A DNA stretch of 64,000 bases from Gayadomonas joobiniege G7 (GCF_000300815.1 NZ_AMRX01000006.1:310001-374000), one strand, 5' to 3'. Shown: positions 10,388 to 20,213, counted from the first letter of the stretch. Notes: generated by a model from the letters alone, not told the origin. Program-made: numbers and translations.

Positions 10388-11071
10388 ATGTCGGAAAATG
10401 CACCTGTCATTACGATAGATGGACCAAGCGGAGCGGGTAAAGGCACGATCAGTAAACTGGTAGCAGAAAAACTAGGCTGGCACTTTTTGGATAGTGGTGC
10501 CATTTATCGTGTTTTAGCATTAGCCGTAGTTCATCATGATATTAACCCAGAAGACGAAGAATCCGTCGCGCCGTTAGCAACCTGTTTAGATGTGCATTTT
10601 GATGCCGGAGAAACGGGGGAAACACGCGTTATTTTAGAAGGAGAAGATGTATCTTCGTCAATACGCAACGAAAAAGTCGGCGCGGTTGCTTCAAAAGTTG
10701 CCTCTTTACCTCGGGTACGAGAAGCACTTTTACGACGCCAACGAGCGTTTCGAGAAGCGCCTGGCTTAGTGGCGGATGGTCGCGACATGGGCACTGTTGT
10801 CTTTCCTGGTGCTGAAATTAAGGTTTTTTTAACCGCATCGGCCGAAGAACGTGCAAAAAGACGTTATCTACAGTTGAAAGACACAGACCCAAGCGTTAAA
10901 ATTGAGCACCTTTTAGCCGATATCCAAGCACGTGATGAACGTGATGCAAATCGCAGCGTTGCGCCTTTGTTGCCGGCTGAAGATGCATTATTGATTGATT
11001 CAACATCAATGACAATAGAGCAGGTAGTTGATCGAGTTTTTTCCTTTATGCAGGAAAAACTGGAAAAATAG
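10388..11071 (+). CDS. cmk: Cytidylate kinase
   Basis: Phosphorylates CMP and dCMP with ATP. The 227-residue protein has the P-loop GPSGAGKGT near residue 13, FLDSGAIYR just after it, and the [11 protein letters not shown] segment that binds substrate. Length is the same as E. coli Cmk (227). An AGAGG-type ribosome binding site is present. It lies between serC and rpsA, the classical gammaproteobacterial arrangement. Confidence 0.97.
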   Translation: MSENAPVITIDGPSGAGKGTISKLVAEKLGWHFLDSGAIYRVLALAVVHHDINPEDEESVAPLATCLDVHFDAGETGETRVILEGEDVSSSIRNEKVGAVASKVASLPRVREALLRRQRAFREAPGLVADGRDMGTVVFPGAEIKVFLTASAEERAKRRYLQLKDTDPSVKIEHLLADIQARDERDANRSVAPLLPAEDALLIDSTSMTIEQVVDRVFSFMQEKLEK

Positions 11072-11182
11072 CCTGCTTTTTGGCGTTGGTTTTGGCCAGC
11101 AAACTAAGGATGGTGCGCTATTTTTAACAACCCTGGGTTAACTGGAAGTGATCCGGATTATTATTTAAAGAAAACTTTATAT

Positions 11183-12856
11183 ATGACCGAAAGTTTTGCA
11201 CAGCTTTTCGAAGAAAGCTTAAATGAATTAGAAACCCGTCCTGGTGCCATCGTTGAAGGTACTGTTGTTGATATCCAGAAAGACGTTGTTCTGGTAGACG
11301 CGGGTCTGAAATCTGAATCAGCAATCCCTGCAGAGCAATTCACAAACGCACAAGGTGAATTAGAAGTAGCGATTGGTGACGTTGTACCTGTTGCTCTGGA
11401 TGCAGTTGAAGATGGTTTTGGTGAAACTATTCTTTCTCGCGAAAAAGCTAAGCGCCACGAAGCTTGGATCCGTTTGGAAAAAGCTTGTGAAGACAATGAA
11501 ACGGTTACCGGTTTAATCAGCGGTAAAGTTAAAGGCGGTTTCACTGTTGAAGTTGAAGGCATCCGTGCTTTCTTACCAGGTTCATTAGTTGACGTACGTC
11601 CAGTACGTGATACGACTTACCTGGAAAACGCTGAACTTGACTTTAAAGTTATCAAGTTAGACCAAAAACGCAATAACGTTGTTGTTTCTCGTCGTGCAGT
11701 TATCGAACAAGAAACCAGCGCAGAGCGTAGCGAATTATTGGCTAACCTTGAAGAAGGCCAAGAAGTTACAGGTATCGTTAAGAACTTAACTGACTACGGT
11801 GCATTCGTAGATTTAGGTGGTCTTGACGGTCTTCTGCACATCACTGACATGGCTTGGAAGCGTGTTAAACACCCAAGCGAAATTGTTAATGTTGGTGACG
11901 AAATCAATGTTAAAGTTCTTAAGTTCGATAAAGAAAAATCACGTGTTTCTTTAGGTCTTAAGCAATTAGGCAGCGATCCTTGGACTGAATTAGCTGAGCG
12001 CTTCCCTGAAGGCACTCGCATTGAAGGTCGCGTAACTAACCTGACTGATTATGGTTGTTTCGTTGAAATTCAAGAAGGCGTTGAAGGTCTTGTACACGTT
12101 TCTGAAATGGATTGGACTAACAAAAACATTCATCCTTCTAAGGTTGTTAACCTGGGTGATTCTGTTGAAGTTATGGTGCTTGAAATTGACGAAGAGCGTC
12201 GTCGTATTTCTCTGGGTCTTAAGCAATGTAAAGCTAACCCTTGGGAAGAATTTGCTAAAAACTACGCCAAAGGTGATCAAGTTAGCGGTAAGATCAAGTC
12301 AATCACTGACTTTGGTATCTTTATCGGCTTAGACGGCGGCATCGACGGTCTGGTTCACTTATCTGACATTTCTTGGAATACACCAGGTGAAGAAGCTGTT
12401 CGCAACTACAAAAAAGGCGAAGAGTTAACTGCTGTCGTATTACAAGTTGATGCAGAAAGAGAGCGTATCTCTTTAGGTGTTAAACAAATCGACGAAGATC
12501 CGTTTACTAGCTACCTGAACACCAACAAAAAAGGTTCAGTAGTGACTGGTACAGTAACCAGTGTTGATGCTAAAGGTGCAACTATTGAGTTAGCCGATAG
12601 TGTTGAAGGTTATGTACGTGTAAGCGACATTTCTCGTGAACGAGTAGAAGATGCAACAACTGAGCTGAACGAAGGCGATAAGGTTGAAGCTAAGTTTATG
12701 GGTGTTGACCGTAAAAACCGTGTTGTTAGCTTATCAATTAAAGCTAAAGACGAAGCGGAAGAAAAAGCTGCGGTTGAGTCTGTAAACAAACAGCAAGAAG
12801 CTGTATTCAGCAACGCAATGGCTGAAGCATTTAAAAATGCTCAAAAAGGTGAATAA
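11183..12856 (+). CDS. rpsA: 30S ribosomal protein S1
   Basis: Ribosomal protein S1, which recruits mRNA to the 30S subunit. 557 residues, the same as E. coli, with six S1/OB-fold repeats; repeats 3-6 are recognisable by phrases such as [40 protein letters not shown] and [20 protein letters not shown]. The ATG has no clear Shine-Dalgarno sequence (only AAAGAAAAC upstream). E. coli rpsA likewise initiates without a strong site and is autoregulated through leader structure. A 111-base leader separates it from cmk. Confidence 0.98.
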   Translation: MTESFAQLFEESLNELETRPGAIVEGTVVDIQKDVVLVDAGLKSESAIPAEQFTNAQGELEVAIGDVVPVALDAVEDGFGETILSREKAKRHEAWIRLEKACEDNETVTGLISGKVKGGFTVEVEGIRAFLPGSLVDVRPVRDTTYLENAELDFKVIKLDQKRNNVVVSRRAVIEQETSAERSELLANLEEGQEVTGIVKNLTDYGAFVDLGGLDGLLHITDMAWKRVKHPSEIVNVGDEINVKVLKFDKEKSRVSLGLKQLGSDPWTELAERFPEGTRIEGRVTNLTDYGCFVEIQEGVEGLVHVSEMDWTNKNIHPSKVVNLGDSVEVMVLEIDEERRRISLGLKQCKANPWEEFAKNYAKGDQVSGKIKSITDFGIFIGLDGGIDGLVHLSDISWNTPGEEAVRNYKKGEELTAVVLQVDAERERISLGVKQIDEDPFTSYLNTNKKGSVVTGTVTSVDAKGATIELADSVEGYVRVSDISRERVEDATTELNEGDKVEAKFMGVDRKNRVVSLSIKAKDEAEEKAAVESVNKQQEAVFSNAMAEAFKNAQKGE

Positions 12857-12870
12857 TTTCACTGCTTAAT

Positions 12871-12903
12871 TAAAAAAGAGGGTAGTTCTGCTACTCTCTT
12901 TTG
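12871..12903 (+). terminator. Intrinsic terminator after rpsA
   Basis: Stem GAGGGTAG/CTACTCTC (one G-T pair) with loop TTCTG, flanked by an A-run and followed by TTTTG. It begins 15 bases past the rpsA stop and precedes ihfB. Confidence 0.7.
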
Positions 12904-12958
12904 CTTCTCTTTTGTTATACTCTTTATTAACGCCCGTTAATCTTTCGGAGTATTTACA

Positions 12959-13249
12959 ATGACCAAATCAGAATTAATTGAAATCATCGCTGAAAAATAT
13001 CCATCAATGCAACTGCGCGACGTTGAAGCCAGTGTAAAAGAAATTATTGAATATATGTCTGACTCACTTTCGAGTGGCGATCGTATAGAAATTCGTGGTT
13101 TTGGGAGTTTTTCATTACATTACCGAGGGCCACGTGTCGGCCGCAATCCTAAAACCGGCGAAAAAGTTGATTTAGACGGTAAATATGTACCTTATTTTAA
13201 ACCCGGTAAAGAAATGCGAGAACGAGTTAACGCCAGCTTAACCAAGTGA
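12959..13249 (+). CDS. ihfB: Integration host factor subunit beta
   Basis: DNA-bending architectural protein that acts as a heterodimer with IhfA. 96 residues, HU/IHF fold. The arm that enters the minor groove is visible as [15 protein letters not shown], with the intercalating proline in RNPKTG, and [12 protein letters not shown] closes the protein. It follows rpsA, as in most gammaproteobacteria, and has a GGAG ribosome binding site 9 bases from the ATG. Confidence 0.96.
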   Translation: MTKSELIEIIAEKYPSMQLRDVEASVKEIIEYMSDSLSSGDRIEIRGFGSFSLHYRGPRVGRNPKTGEKVDLDGKYVPYFKPGKEMRERVNASLTK

Positions 13250-13256
13250 GGTTAAT

Positions 13257-13544
13257 GTGAAAAACGCTTTTTACCTCATTATTATATTTCTGTTTTCGGT
13301 ATTTTTATTGTTAATGTCGGCTTATAATACCACTGAAGTGGAATTAAATTATTTGCTGGCCGTGCAAAGCATGCCGTTGGCAGTCGCACTATCAATTTAT
13401 TTATTAGCAGGGCTTTTGTTGGCGAGTTTTATTTGGCTGTTCTATCTACTAAAAGTAAAAATTCAGTTGCAAACAAAAAACCGAAAAATCAATAAATTAA
13501 ACCGAGAAATCGAACTTCTTCGATTGCAGTTAAAAGACCAATAA
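13257..13544 (+). CDS. lapA: Lipopolysaccharide assembly protein A (LapA domain)
   Basis: A 95-residue inner-membrane protein with two hydrophobic segments (about 3-21 and 41-63) and a basic coiled-coil tail rich in Lys, Asn and Leu, the LapA/DUF1049 layout. In E. coli LapA works with LapB in control of LpxC and LPS synthesis. A GTG start is chosen because GAGG lies at the proper distance and overlaps the ihfB stop. lapB follows immediately with no gap. Confidence 0.9.
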   Translation: MKNAFYLIIIFLFSVFLLLMSAYNTTEVELNYLLAVQSMPLAVALSIYLLAGLLLASFIWLFYLLKVKIQLQTKNRKINKLNREIELLRLQLKDQ

Positions 13545-14693
13545 ATGCCTGAATTATTATTTCTACTGCTGCCCGTTGCTGTCTATTATGGCTATGTGAT
13601 GGGACGCAACAGTTTTCGTCAATCCCAGCTTAAACAGCATGAAAAAATTAACCAGGATTTTTTATCTGGTTTAAATTTATTTTTAAACAATCAGCGAGAT
13701 AAAGCGATAAATGTGCTGATTGAAAACCTCGAAGTCAATAACGAAACCTTCACCACGCATATTGCGCTGGGCAAACTGTTTCGAGCAAAAGGCGAAAATG
13801 ACAGGGCAATAAAAATTCACCAGTTTTTAGCTAAACAAGATGTGCTAACACCAGAACAAAGACGCACGTCAATTATGCAACTAGCACGTGATTATATTGA
13901 TGCTGCATTGTACGACAGAGCTGAAAATTTATTACTACCTCAACTAAAAGACCAAGATTGTCAGCGCGAAGCCCGTATTCTCCTTTCTCGTATCTATCAA
14001 ATATTTAAAGATTGGCAACAAGCATACGAAATGTTAGAGCCAGTTGAAGCCAAAGGTGATGAAAACTTTGATTCTGAAAAAGCATATTTATTATGCGAAG
14101 TGTCTGCTGCACATACAGGTGAGCAAAGGGTTGAAATGCTTAAGCGGGCCCTGTTTATAAAAGCAACCTGTGCCCGCGCTTATTTGGATTTAATCGACCA
14201 CTACGCATCCAAAAATAAACAATTAGAAGCACAATATTTTAGTGCAGAGCTCGCTAAAAAGTGCCCAGAATATATGCCACTGCTTATTGCCCGCATCGAG
14301 CAGGTGTTTCCTGCGCAAGATGAGCGCTTGAGTTTTTTAGAGCAGCTACATAAAGATTGTCAAAGCACCGCATTGAGTGAAGCCATTGCTAAAATTTATT
14401 TAGATAAAAATAATATAGAAATTGCTCGCCAAAAAATGCTCGAGTGTTTGTCCCGCCACGCCACTATGTCGGGTTTTGCCACTCTGCTGAATTTAAACGC
14501 CAGCAGCGTGGCGCCTTTGCAAGGGCAAAAAATGCTGACTGATCTTGAAGCTATGGTGCGCTCAAAATTAAAACAATTACCCGAATACGAATGTGATCAA
14601 TGTGGTTATCAGGGCAGCTTATTATTTTGGCAATGCCCAAGGTGCAAACATTGGGGCAGTATCAAGCCTATTTCGGGGTTAACAGGAGATTAA
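13545..14693 (+). CDS. lapB: Lipopolysaccharide assembly protein B (TPR/rubredoxin)
   Basis: Membrane-anchored TPR protein that links FtsH to LpxC degradation and so balances LPS synthesis. 382 residues (E. coli YciM/LapB 389). An N-terminal hydrophobic anchor (about 1-17) is followed by many TPR helices, and the C-terminus has a rubredoxin-type knuckle with CDQCGY and CPRCKHWG. Both cysteine pairs are intact. It directly follows lapA and its stop lies just before the pyrF start. Confidence 0.95.
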   Translation: MPELLFLLLPVAVYYGYVMGRNSFRQSQLKQHEKINQDFLSGLNLFLNNQRDKAINVLIENLEVNNETFTTHIALGKLFRAKGENDRAIKIHQFLAKQDVLTPEQRRTSIMQLARDYIDAALYDRAENLLLPQLKDQDCQREARILLSRIYQIFKDWQQAYEMLEPVEAKGDENFDSEKAYLLCEVSAAHTGEQRVEMLKRALFIKATCARAYLDLIDHYASKNKQLEAQYFSAELAKKCPEYMPLLIARIEQVFPAQDERLSFLEQLHKDCQSTALSEAIAKIYLDKNNIEIARQKMLECLSRHATMSGFATLLNLNASSVAPLQGQKMLTDLEAMVRSKLKQLPEYECDQCGYQGSLLFWQCPRCKHWGSIKPISGLTGD

Positions 14694-14695
14694 AG

Positions 14696-15397
14696 TTGAA
14701 AGAAAACAGTCAGTCACCAGTCATAGTTGCGCTTGATTATAATGATGCAAATAAAGCGATGGATTTAGTTGCTTGTTTATCACCACAAAAGTGCCGCCTA
14801 AAAGTAGGCAAAGAAATGTTTACTTTGATGGGGCCCGAGTTTGTTAAAGCATTAGTTAATAAAGGTTTTGACGTATTTTTAGACCTTAAATTTCACGATA
14901 TTCCGGTGACTACTGCAAAAGCGTGCCGCGCTGCCGCTGATCTGGGTGTGTGGATGGTCAATGTGCATGCAAGTGGTGGTTTAAAAATGATGCAAACCGC
15001 CAAACAAATGCTTGCAGAGCATAGTCAAACCCCGCCATTATTAATTGCTGTCACTGTTCTAACCAGCATGGATCATAGTGACTTACAGGGCATTGGCATT
15101 CAAACGAGTCCTGAGCAACAGGTCGTCAATTTAGCCAAACTAACTCAAACAGCGGGTTTAGATGGTGTTGTGTGCTCAGCGCAAGAAGCCAAAGCCCTTA
15201 AAGCGCAATTAGGGACTGAGTTTAAACTTGTGACCCCAGGTATTCGCCCGGCAGGCAGCGATGCCGGTGACCAAAAAAGAATTATGACACCAGCCACTGC
15301 GCTAAAAGCGGGCTCTGACTATTTAGTCATTGGTCGTCCAATTACTGGCGCTGATAATCCAGCTCAGGCGCTTGACGAAATAATAGCCAGCATCTAA
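14696..15397 (+). CDS. pyrF: Orotidine 5'-phosphate decarboxylase
   Basis: Final step of UMP synthesis (OMP to UMP). The active-site motif [12 protein letters not shown] is intact. I place the start at a TTG ([15 protein letters not shown]), giving 233 residues. AGGAGA lies six bases upstream and the gene then begins two bases after lapB. A longer in-frame reading from 14600 would lie inside the LapB rubredoxin coding region and has no matching homologous extension. The gene ends in a 4-base tail overlap with convergent ldhA. Confidence 0.95.
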   Translation: MKENSQSPVIVALDYNDANKAMDLVACLSPQKCRLKVGKEMFTLMGPEFVKALVNKGFDVFLDLKFHDIPVTTAKACRAAADLGVWMVNVHASGGLKMMQTAKQMLAEHSQTPPLLIAVTVLTSMDHSDLQGIGIQTSPEQQVVNLAKLTQTAGLDGVVCSAQEAKALKAQLGTEFKLVTPGIRPAGSDAGDQKRIMTPATALKAGSDYLVIGRPITGADNPAQALDEIIASI

Positions 15398-16392
15398 AGC
15401 TGGTTAGCACAAGGTTTTTGTTGGCTTAGTTGAATCAGATTGTTAAGGCTGATCTTGGCGATCTGAGTCAGCGCTTCGTGAGTAAAAAATCCCTGATGGC
15501 CGGTGATAAGCACATTTGGAAAGGTTAATAACCGCTGAAAACAATCATCCTGGATAATCTGCTCAGATCTATCTTCAAAAAATAGTTCGGATTCTTGTTC
15601 ATAAACATCCATCGCAAAATATCCTATGTGCCCCTTTTTTAATGCTTGGATAATAGCTTGTGTTTCAATCAATCCACCACGACTGGTATTCACTAACATG
15701 ACGCCTTTTTTTAACTGCATAATGTTTTTTTGATTAAACATGTGTTTGGTCTGATTATTTAGTGGGCAGTGTAAACTGATAATATCTGAATGTTTGATTA
15801 GGGTATAAAAATCAACATAACTGGCACCGTACGCCAATGCTTGTGGATTTTGTTCTGGGTCAGTCAGCAAAACTTTACAGTTAAAGCCTGTCAGCAATTT
15901 AACAAAAGCTAAACCTATTTTTCCGCCGCCGACCACACCTATGGTTTTACCTGAAATATTAAAACCTAATAGTCCTTGGAGAGAAAAATTGTCTTCTTTA
16001 ATGCGGTTATATGCTTTATGTAATTTTCTGTTGAGACATAAGATCATTGCCAAACAATGTTCGGCAACAGCTTCAGGGCTATATTCAGGTACTCGAGCGA
16101 CTTGTATACCAAGCGTTTTAGCTGCAGCGAGATCAATTTGGTTGTAGCCTGCACAGCGCAGCAAAACAATATTAACACCCAGCTGTTTAAGTACACTTAA
16201 GCAGGCGTGATCAGCCTTGTCATTAACAAAAATACATACGGCATCAAACCCTTTTGCCATAGTCGCGGTACGAACTGATAACGGCTCTGAAAAATAATCT
16301 ATCGAGATGTTTGACCCGTTTTTTAACGCCTGATTAAAATATAATTTGTCGTATGGCTTGTTACTAAATATAGCCAAATTAACCTGTTTCAT
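15394..16392 (-). CDS. ldhA: D-lactate dehydrogenase, 2-hydroxyacid dehydrogenase family
   Basis: NADH-dependent reduction of pyruvate to D-lactate is the most likely role. 332 residues (E. coli LdhA 329). It shows [10 protein letters not shown], the nucleotide-binding motif [11 protein letters not shown] near residue 153, [10 protein letters not shown] with the substrate-domain arginine region, and the catalytic-histidine segment GHQGFFT. These are LdhA-type features rather than SerA or PdxB. It is convergent with pyrF. Substrate is by homology only. Confidence 0.88.
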   Translation of the reverse strand: MKQVNLAIFSNKPYDKLYFNQALKNGSNISIDYFSEPLSVRTATMAKGFDAVCIFVNDKADHACLSVLKQLGVNIVLLRCAGYNQIDLAAAKTLGIQVARVPEYSPEAVAEHCLAMILCLNRKLHKAYNRIKEDNFSLQGLLGFNISGKTIGVVGGGKIGLAFVKLLTGFNCKVLLTDPEQNPQALAYGASYVDFYTLIKHSDIISLHCPLNNQTKHMFNQKNIMQLKKGVMLVNTSRGGLIETQAIIQALKKGHIGYFAMDVYEQESELFFEDRSEQIIQDDCFQRLLTFPNVLITGHQGFFTHEALTQIAKISLNNLIQLSQQKPCANQL

Positions 16393-16437
16393 TCGTTGCC
16401 CCTTAAAATAATTTAAGTGGACAGAGTTTACTCAGTT

Positions 16438-17040
16438 TTATGCTGAATCACTTTGTTTTACATCAAGCTTTTTGCGACGCCGACGGCGCGCTCGGTTAAA
16501 GGACACACTCGGATAGCCATTGCGGTATAAACGGCATTTTTTCCAATCTTTGTATTTATCTTCATACATATCGGTTCCGAACAAATCCCACTCGGCTCTA
16601 AATTGTATGGCCGTTAAATAAGCGTGTAATTGTAACTCAGCCGAATAATCGGCATATCCAAGCGAAAATGTTTTAACTGCAGGTTTACCGTTTTTACGGT
16701 AACTGACCCAATAAAAGCGTTCGACTTCTTGACGCCTTTTATCTAACTTTTCGCGAAAACCGACTCCGTTAAAGCCACAACTGGTATCATCTTTGGGTTT
16801 ATGTACACGCTTAATCATACTCGTCGGGTAGAGCGCTTTGAGTTGTTCATTTCGATGAATCGCCGCTTTGATCGCTTTTTCGACGCCACCCCATTGGCGA
16901 TATGAATAAAAACCACCGAGATCGACTTTATTGCGAATAAAGCGCATCTGGCAACCGGTATCACAAGGAAAGCTTATGCCGTGCGGATCCACCAAAAGTA
17001 GATCCTTTAATTTTTTGGGTATATATTCTGGAATTGCCAC
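16438..17040 (-). CDS. Conserved hypothetical protein with AP2-like segments
   Basis: A 200-residue, very basic protein that I do not firmly recognise. Two segments resemble AP2-type DNA-binding repeats: FYSYRQWGGVEKAIKAAIHR (about 44-63) and a second running from FYWVSYRKNGKPAVKTFSLG to the helix around residues 138-152. Each shows strands with an aromatic/Gly pattern followed by an amphipathic helix. Similar proteins occur in Alteromonadales annotated as AP2-domain or hypothetical. The C-terminus is an Arg/Lys tract (RARRRRRKK). There is no signal peptide. DNA binding is an inference; it sits alone between ldhA and sbcB. Confidence 0.65.
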   Translation of the reverse strand: MAIPEYIPKKLKDLLLVDPHGISFPCDTGCQMRFIRNKVDLGGFYSYRQWGGVEKAIKAAIHRNEQLKALYPTSMIKRVHKPKDDTSCGFNGVGFREKLDKRRQEVERFYWVSYRKNGKPAVKTFSLGYADYSAELQLHAYLTAIQFRAEWDLFGTDMYEDKYKDWKKCRLYRNGYPSVSFNRARRRRRKKLDVKQSDSA

Positions 17041-17175
17041 TTTGTTTATCGGATATTTTAGCTAAGACGTTTTTACAGGAGGCACGAACAGAAAGCACCG
17101 TGTTCTGCTAATCAGAACTGCGGATTAACGCTTTGAATACTAGTCCACAAAAACCGCGCTGTCTAACTAATACCC

Positions 17176-18612
17176 TTATAAATTCTGTGTGTATGCATAT
17201 AAAGCTTTTAAAATTTTGACCTTATTCTCATTCCCTGCGTTCTCATTTGCTAATTGCTCAATTTTTTCTACGACCTGCTTTATTGTTAATATATTGGGGA
17301 GCTCGCTGGCTGTTAATCTATCCACACAAAAGTTGCGCCAAGTTTCTTGATCCTGTGGTGACATAAGAGCAGGGTAATTGCGGCCTTTAAATCTAAACCA
17401 AAGTTTATTAAAGCGCTCATCGTCAAATTGAGGATTATATTCCATTAAGGTTGCCGCAGACATTTGCTGCAATTGATCCATTAACGCTGTGTCTGCTGGG
17501 CTAGCAAAGCCTTGGTACAAACTAGCATCTACATCTAGTGGTTCAGGTAGTGACATAGACTGGTAAATCGCGACAGCCTGCTCACGGATCGCTGGATTTT
17601 GTTTAATAATATTTAGATGTTTTAAACACAACTCGCGATTTATGCCAAGTCGTTCGGCGTTTTCTGGGTTTAAAGTTTTAGCAGACGCTAAAACTGGACA
17701 TTTATTGATATGAATGAGTTTAATCGGCGGCCTGACTTCTCCGTCCGCTAAATCTTTTGTTGCGGTAAATAACCTTTGTATTAACGTCTCTATATCTAAC
17801 TCTAATAATATGCTTGGGTCTTGTTGCAGATCTAACGCAATTAACGCGTTATGGTTGTTAGGATGCCAAGCTAACGGTGCAACCCAACTGCAGCAGCCTT
17901 GACTGGCTTTAAATTTTGAAGAGACATGTACTAACGGCGTTACATTATTAATATCAATGAGCTGAGCAACTTTGCGTTTATTTTTTAATTGAAACACATA
18001 ATCATAAAGTTTTGGCTGTGCTTCTTTTATCAGTTTCGCAAGCGCAATGGTGGCACGAACATCACTCACGGCATCGTGCGCATTTTCGTGCGTTAAACCA
18101 TTCGCTTGTGCTAAATCTTCTAGCTTAAAACTAGGGCTACCATCGTCTTTTTTGGGCCAAACGATCCCGTCGGGGCGAAGTGCATAACAAGTACGGACCA
18201 GATCGATAATGTCCCATCGGGAATTGCCGTTTTGCCATTCACGCGCATACGGGTTAAAAAAGTTTCTAAATGCGCTGTAGCGAGTGACTTCATCATCAAA
18301 ACGGATCGAGTTATAACCCGCCACACAGGTTTCTGGCTGCGACATTTCGGCTAACACGGCACGCATAAATTCGTGTTCGTTTTTGCCTTTTTTATTGACT
18401 AGTTGTGGTGTTAACCCTGTGATTAAACAAGCTTCGGGGTTAGGCAAATAATCCATTGATAAACGACAAAAAATTTCTACTGGCTCTGCGATTTCATTTA
18501 ACGCATAGTCGGTACGGATAGCAGCAAATTGAGCAGGGCGATCATATCTTGGATCGGCGCCCCAGGTTTCATAATCGTGCCAGAGAATTGTTTGTGTTTT
18601 ATTGTCGGTCAT
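17176..18612 (-). CDS. sbcB: Exodeoxyribonuclease I
   Basis: 3'-5' single-strand DNA exonuclease used in recombination and mismatch repair. 478 residues (E. coli 475). The DEDD exonuclease motif I is HDYETWGADP with Asp13 and Glu15; motif III shows HDAVSDVRATIALA. The C-terminal SH3-like and helical extension is complete, with the Exo I phrase NPQFDDERFNKLWFRFKGRN. It is divergent from the degraded accessory segment that begins just upstream. Confidence 0.97.
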   Translation of the reverse strand: MTDNKTQTILWHDYETWGADPRYDRPAQFAAIRTDYALNEIAEPVEIFCRLSMDYLPNPEACLITGLTPQLVNKKGKNEHEFMRAVLAEMSQPETCVAGYNSIRFDDEVTRYSAFRNFFNPYAREWQNGNSRWDIIDLVRTCYALRPDGIVWPKKDDGSPSFKLEDLAQANGLTHENAHDAVSDVRATIALAKLIKEAQPKLYDYVFQLKNKRKVAQLIDINNVTPLVHVSSKFKASQGCCSWVAPLAWHPNNHNALIALDLQQDPSILLELDIETLIQRLFTATKDLADGEVRPPIKLIHINKCPVLASAKTLNPENAERLGINRELCLKHLNIIKQNPAIREQAVAIYQSMSLPEPLDVDASLYQGFASPADTALMDQLQQMSAATLMEYNPQFDDERFNKLWFRFKGRNYPALMSPQDQETWRNFCVDRLTASELPNILTIKQVVEKIEQLANENAGNENKVKILKALYAYTQNL

Positions 18613-18629
18613 ATGTATTCGCTTTTATT

Positions 18630-18655
18630 CAAAAAGCACCTACCAAACAGGTGTT
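18630..18655 (-). terminator. Terminator-like hairpin just upstream of sbcB
   Basis: On the minus strand CACCT, a 7-base loop and AGGTG are followed by CTTTTTG, about 20 bases before the sbcB start codon. It could be a leftover terminator of a gene formerly upstream or an attenuator in the sbcB leader. The stem is only 5 bp. Confidence 0.4.
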
Positions 18656-18772
18656 TAGATGTGCGTTTTCGTTTATTTTCTTTCGCGTTTATTTATATTG
18701 ATTCATTGGGGAGCGGGGTAACTCGTGTGTGATAGTGTGTATAACGATTCCCAACTCTGTGTATTTTGTGCA

Positions 18773-19032
18773 ATGGCCTTAACTGATTTAAAGTTAAAAC
18801 GTTTAGTAAATAAACCGTCAGATCCTGTCCAAGTAAAATCTGATCGTGATGGTATGCCAGTGCGCATCGCAAAGCAAGGAAGGATATCATTTCAATACAG
18901 ATATCTGATTAGCGGCAACCCTGCTCGGTACACCATAGGTCGAGTTATCCAAAATTGTTGTTATCTCAAGCTCAAGCGCACGAGAAACTCTTACATCTCC
19001 GGAAATTAGTTATGGATGGAGTTGCTCCCTGA
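18773..19032 (+). pseudogene. Tyrosine recombinase (integrase) N-terminal remnant, frameshifted
   Basis: The translation from ATG 18773 begins MALTDLKLKRLVNK and continues SDRDGMPVRI and ISFQYRYLISG, the arm-type DNA-binding N-terminus (DUF4102/Arm-DNA-bind_3) of phage- and island-type tyrosine integrases. About 57 residues in, the frame breaks near 18943: two extra bases (CG-AG-T instead of CGT) turn GRYPKLLLSQAQAHEK out of frame. That sequence resumes in another frame to LHLRKLVMDGVAP and then stops at 19030. Nothing resembling the catalytic domain follows. It is a dead relic of an integrated element next to sbcB. Confidence 0.8.
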
Positions 19033-19290
19033 TATGAAGACATTGTCTCCAAAAAAGCAATCTGGATGCATGTTTTGCGTCGCGCGTAAGGATACATTTA
19101 GAGATAGCTTGGGCAAACCTAGAAAAATTAATTAACAAAATCTTAGTCTTGTTTACAGTATTCTCAACGCGCTTTTTTTGCTGTACTATTTCTAATAGTG
19201 TTCTATTTTCGCAGTTCAAAAAAGGGACTAGGTTTTGTTTTCGCGGAGCTTAACTTCATATCCTAGTCAATACAAAGAAGGATCTTTAAC

Positions 19291-19439
19291 ATGAATAAAA
19301 TCATAATCACCTGCCTTATTTTATCGCTTTCTGGATGTTTTGGCCCAGCTAAGTTTGATACCTATTAGATATCACTGACGACGCTTCAATTAAAGAGTCT
19401 ACTAGAAAAATATTTGAAAGCTTGCCAGAGGAAAATTAA
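19291..19439 (+). pseudogene. Broken small lipoprotein gene
   Basis: ATG 19291 opens a 25-residue reading, MNKIIITCLILSLSGCFGPAKFDTY, with a clear lipoprotein signal (lipobox LSGC), then TAG. Shifting frame at 19368 the coding pattern resumes as DITDDASIKESTRKIFESLP to a stop at 19437. Short lipoproteins of this shape (signal, then KFD... and ESLPEE) form a family often annotated DUF6694; that name is from memory. I read it as one gene split by a frameshift and cut short at the 3' end. An AAGGA site precedes the ATG. Confidence 0.6.
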
Positions 19440-19537
19440 TAGCCAAATTTGTGTACTTAATTTAACAGTCACTTTTGGGCTGTTTATAAAATAGACTGCT
19501 AAACTAACCTTACTTATTTAAATACGGAGATATTCTC

Positions 19538-20212
19538 ATGTGTGACGAAGAAAAAACGTCAGAAGAAAGGATTAAGGCCCTAGAAAATGCAGTTGAAGCA
19601 CTTCAACAAGTAAAGATTGTATTGGGTGATAGCAAAATAAACACAGAAAATATCAAAGCGCAAAAAAACGACGCTTACTTAGCTTTATATAATGCAGCCG
19701 TAAGTCAATGTATCGCTATCAATAATACGATGTGGCAAATGCCAACACTGGCAGTCGCGGCTATGCTAGGCGTGAGGCAAGTTGCTGTTTCTTACTCTAA
19801 CTTTAGCTTGATAGCTGCAATATTTCTCTGCTTAGTGGTTTTAGGGATTAGTTGGATTGGGTTGTTAAATCTTCAACATTTAAAAAAGTCTCTGATATGG
19901 CAGCGAACTATGCGTATAAGTATAGAAAGGTTTTTTCAAGCTGCAGAGCGAAAAAATGGTGAATGGCTAGTTGGCCCCACCAGCTATCCAGATGAAAAAG
20001 AAACTCCAAAGGATGGTTGGAGTTTAACCTCAAAATTTATAAAAAATAATAAACCTGATCCATTTCATACAGGGAATGAGAAACTCAGATACATTAGTTT
20101 AATTGGAGCCATGAGCATTGTGTGCGCATTTATCATTTTAGAAATACTCTTGGTTCATGCTCAATTAGATTATGAATGTGTTAAATGGTTAAAAAGCCTT
20201 TGGCGTGGCTAG
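19538..20212 (+). CDS. Orphan membrane protein, three predicted TM segments
   Basis: 224 residues, no family recognised. The N-terminal ~65 residues are charged and probably helical/coiled-coil (EERIKALENAVEALQQVK). Hydrophobic stretches lie at about 70-88, 89-113 and 183-205, with a long soluble segment of about 70 residues between the second and third. GGAGA lies 6 bases before the ATG, so it is probably expressed. It sits in the segment with decayed mobile-element genes. The layout resembles small membrane proteins common on genomic islands, but no function can be assigned. Confidence 0.6.
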   Translation: MCDEEKTSEERIKALENAVEALQQVKIVLGDSKINTENIKAQKNDAYLALYNAAVSQCIAINNTMWQMPTLAVAAMLGVRQVAVSYSNFSLIAAIFLCLVVLGISWIGLLNLQHLKKSLIWQRTMRISIERFFQAAERKNGEWLVGPTSYPDEKETPKDGWSLTSKFIKNNKPDPFHTGNEKLRYISLIGAMSIVCAFIILEILLVHAQLDYECVKWLKSLWRG

Positions 20213-20213
20213 T

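Noticed and set aside
19033-19134. Extension of the integrase relic to the stop at about 19134
   Set aside because: A further one-base shift gives an open frame, but its sequence does not resemble integrase core, so I stopped the feature at 19032.
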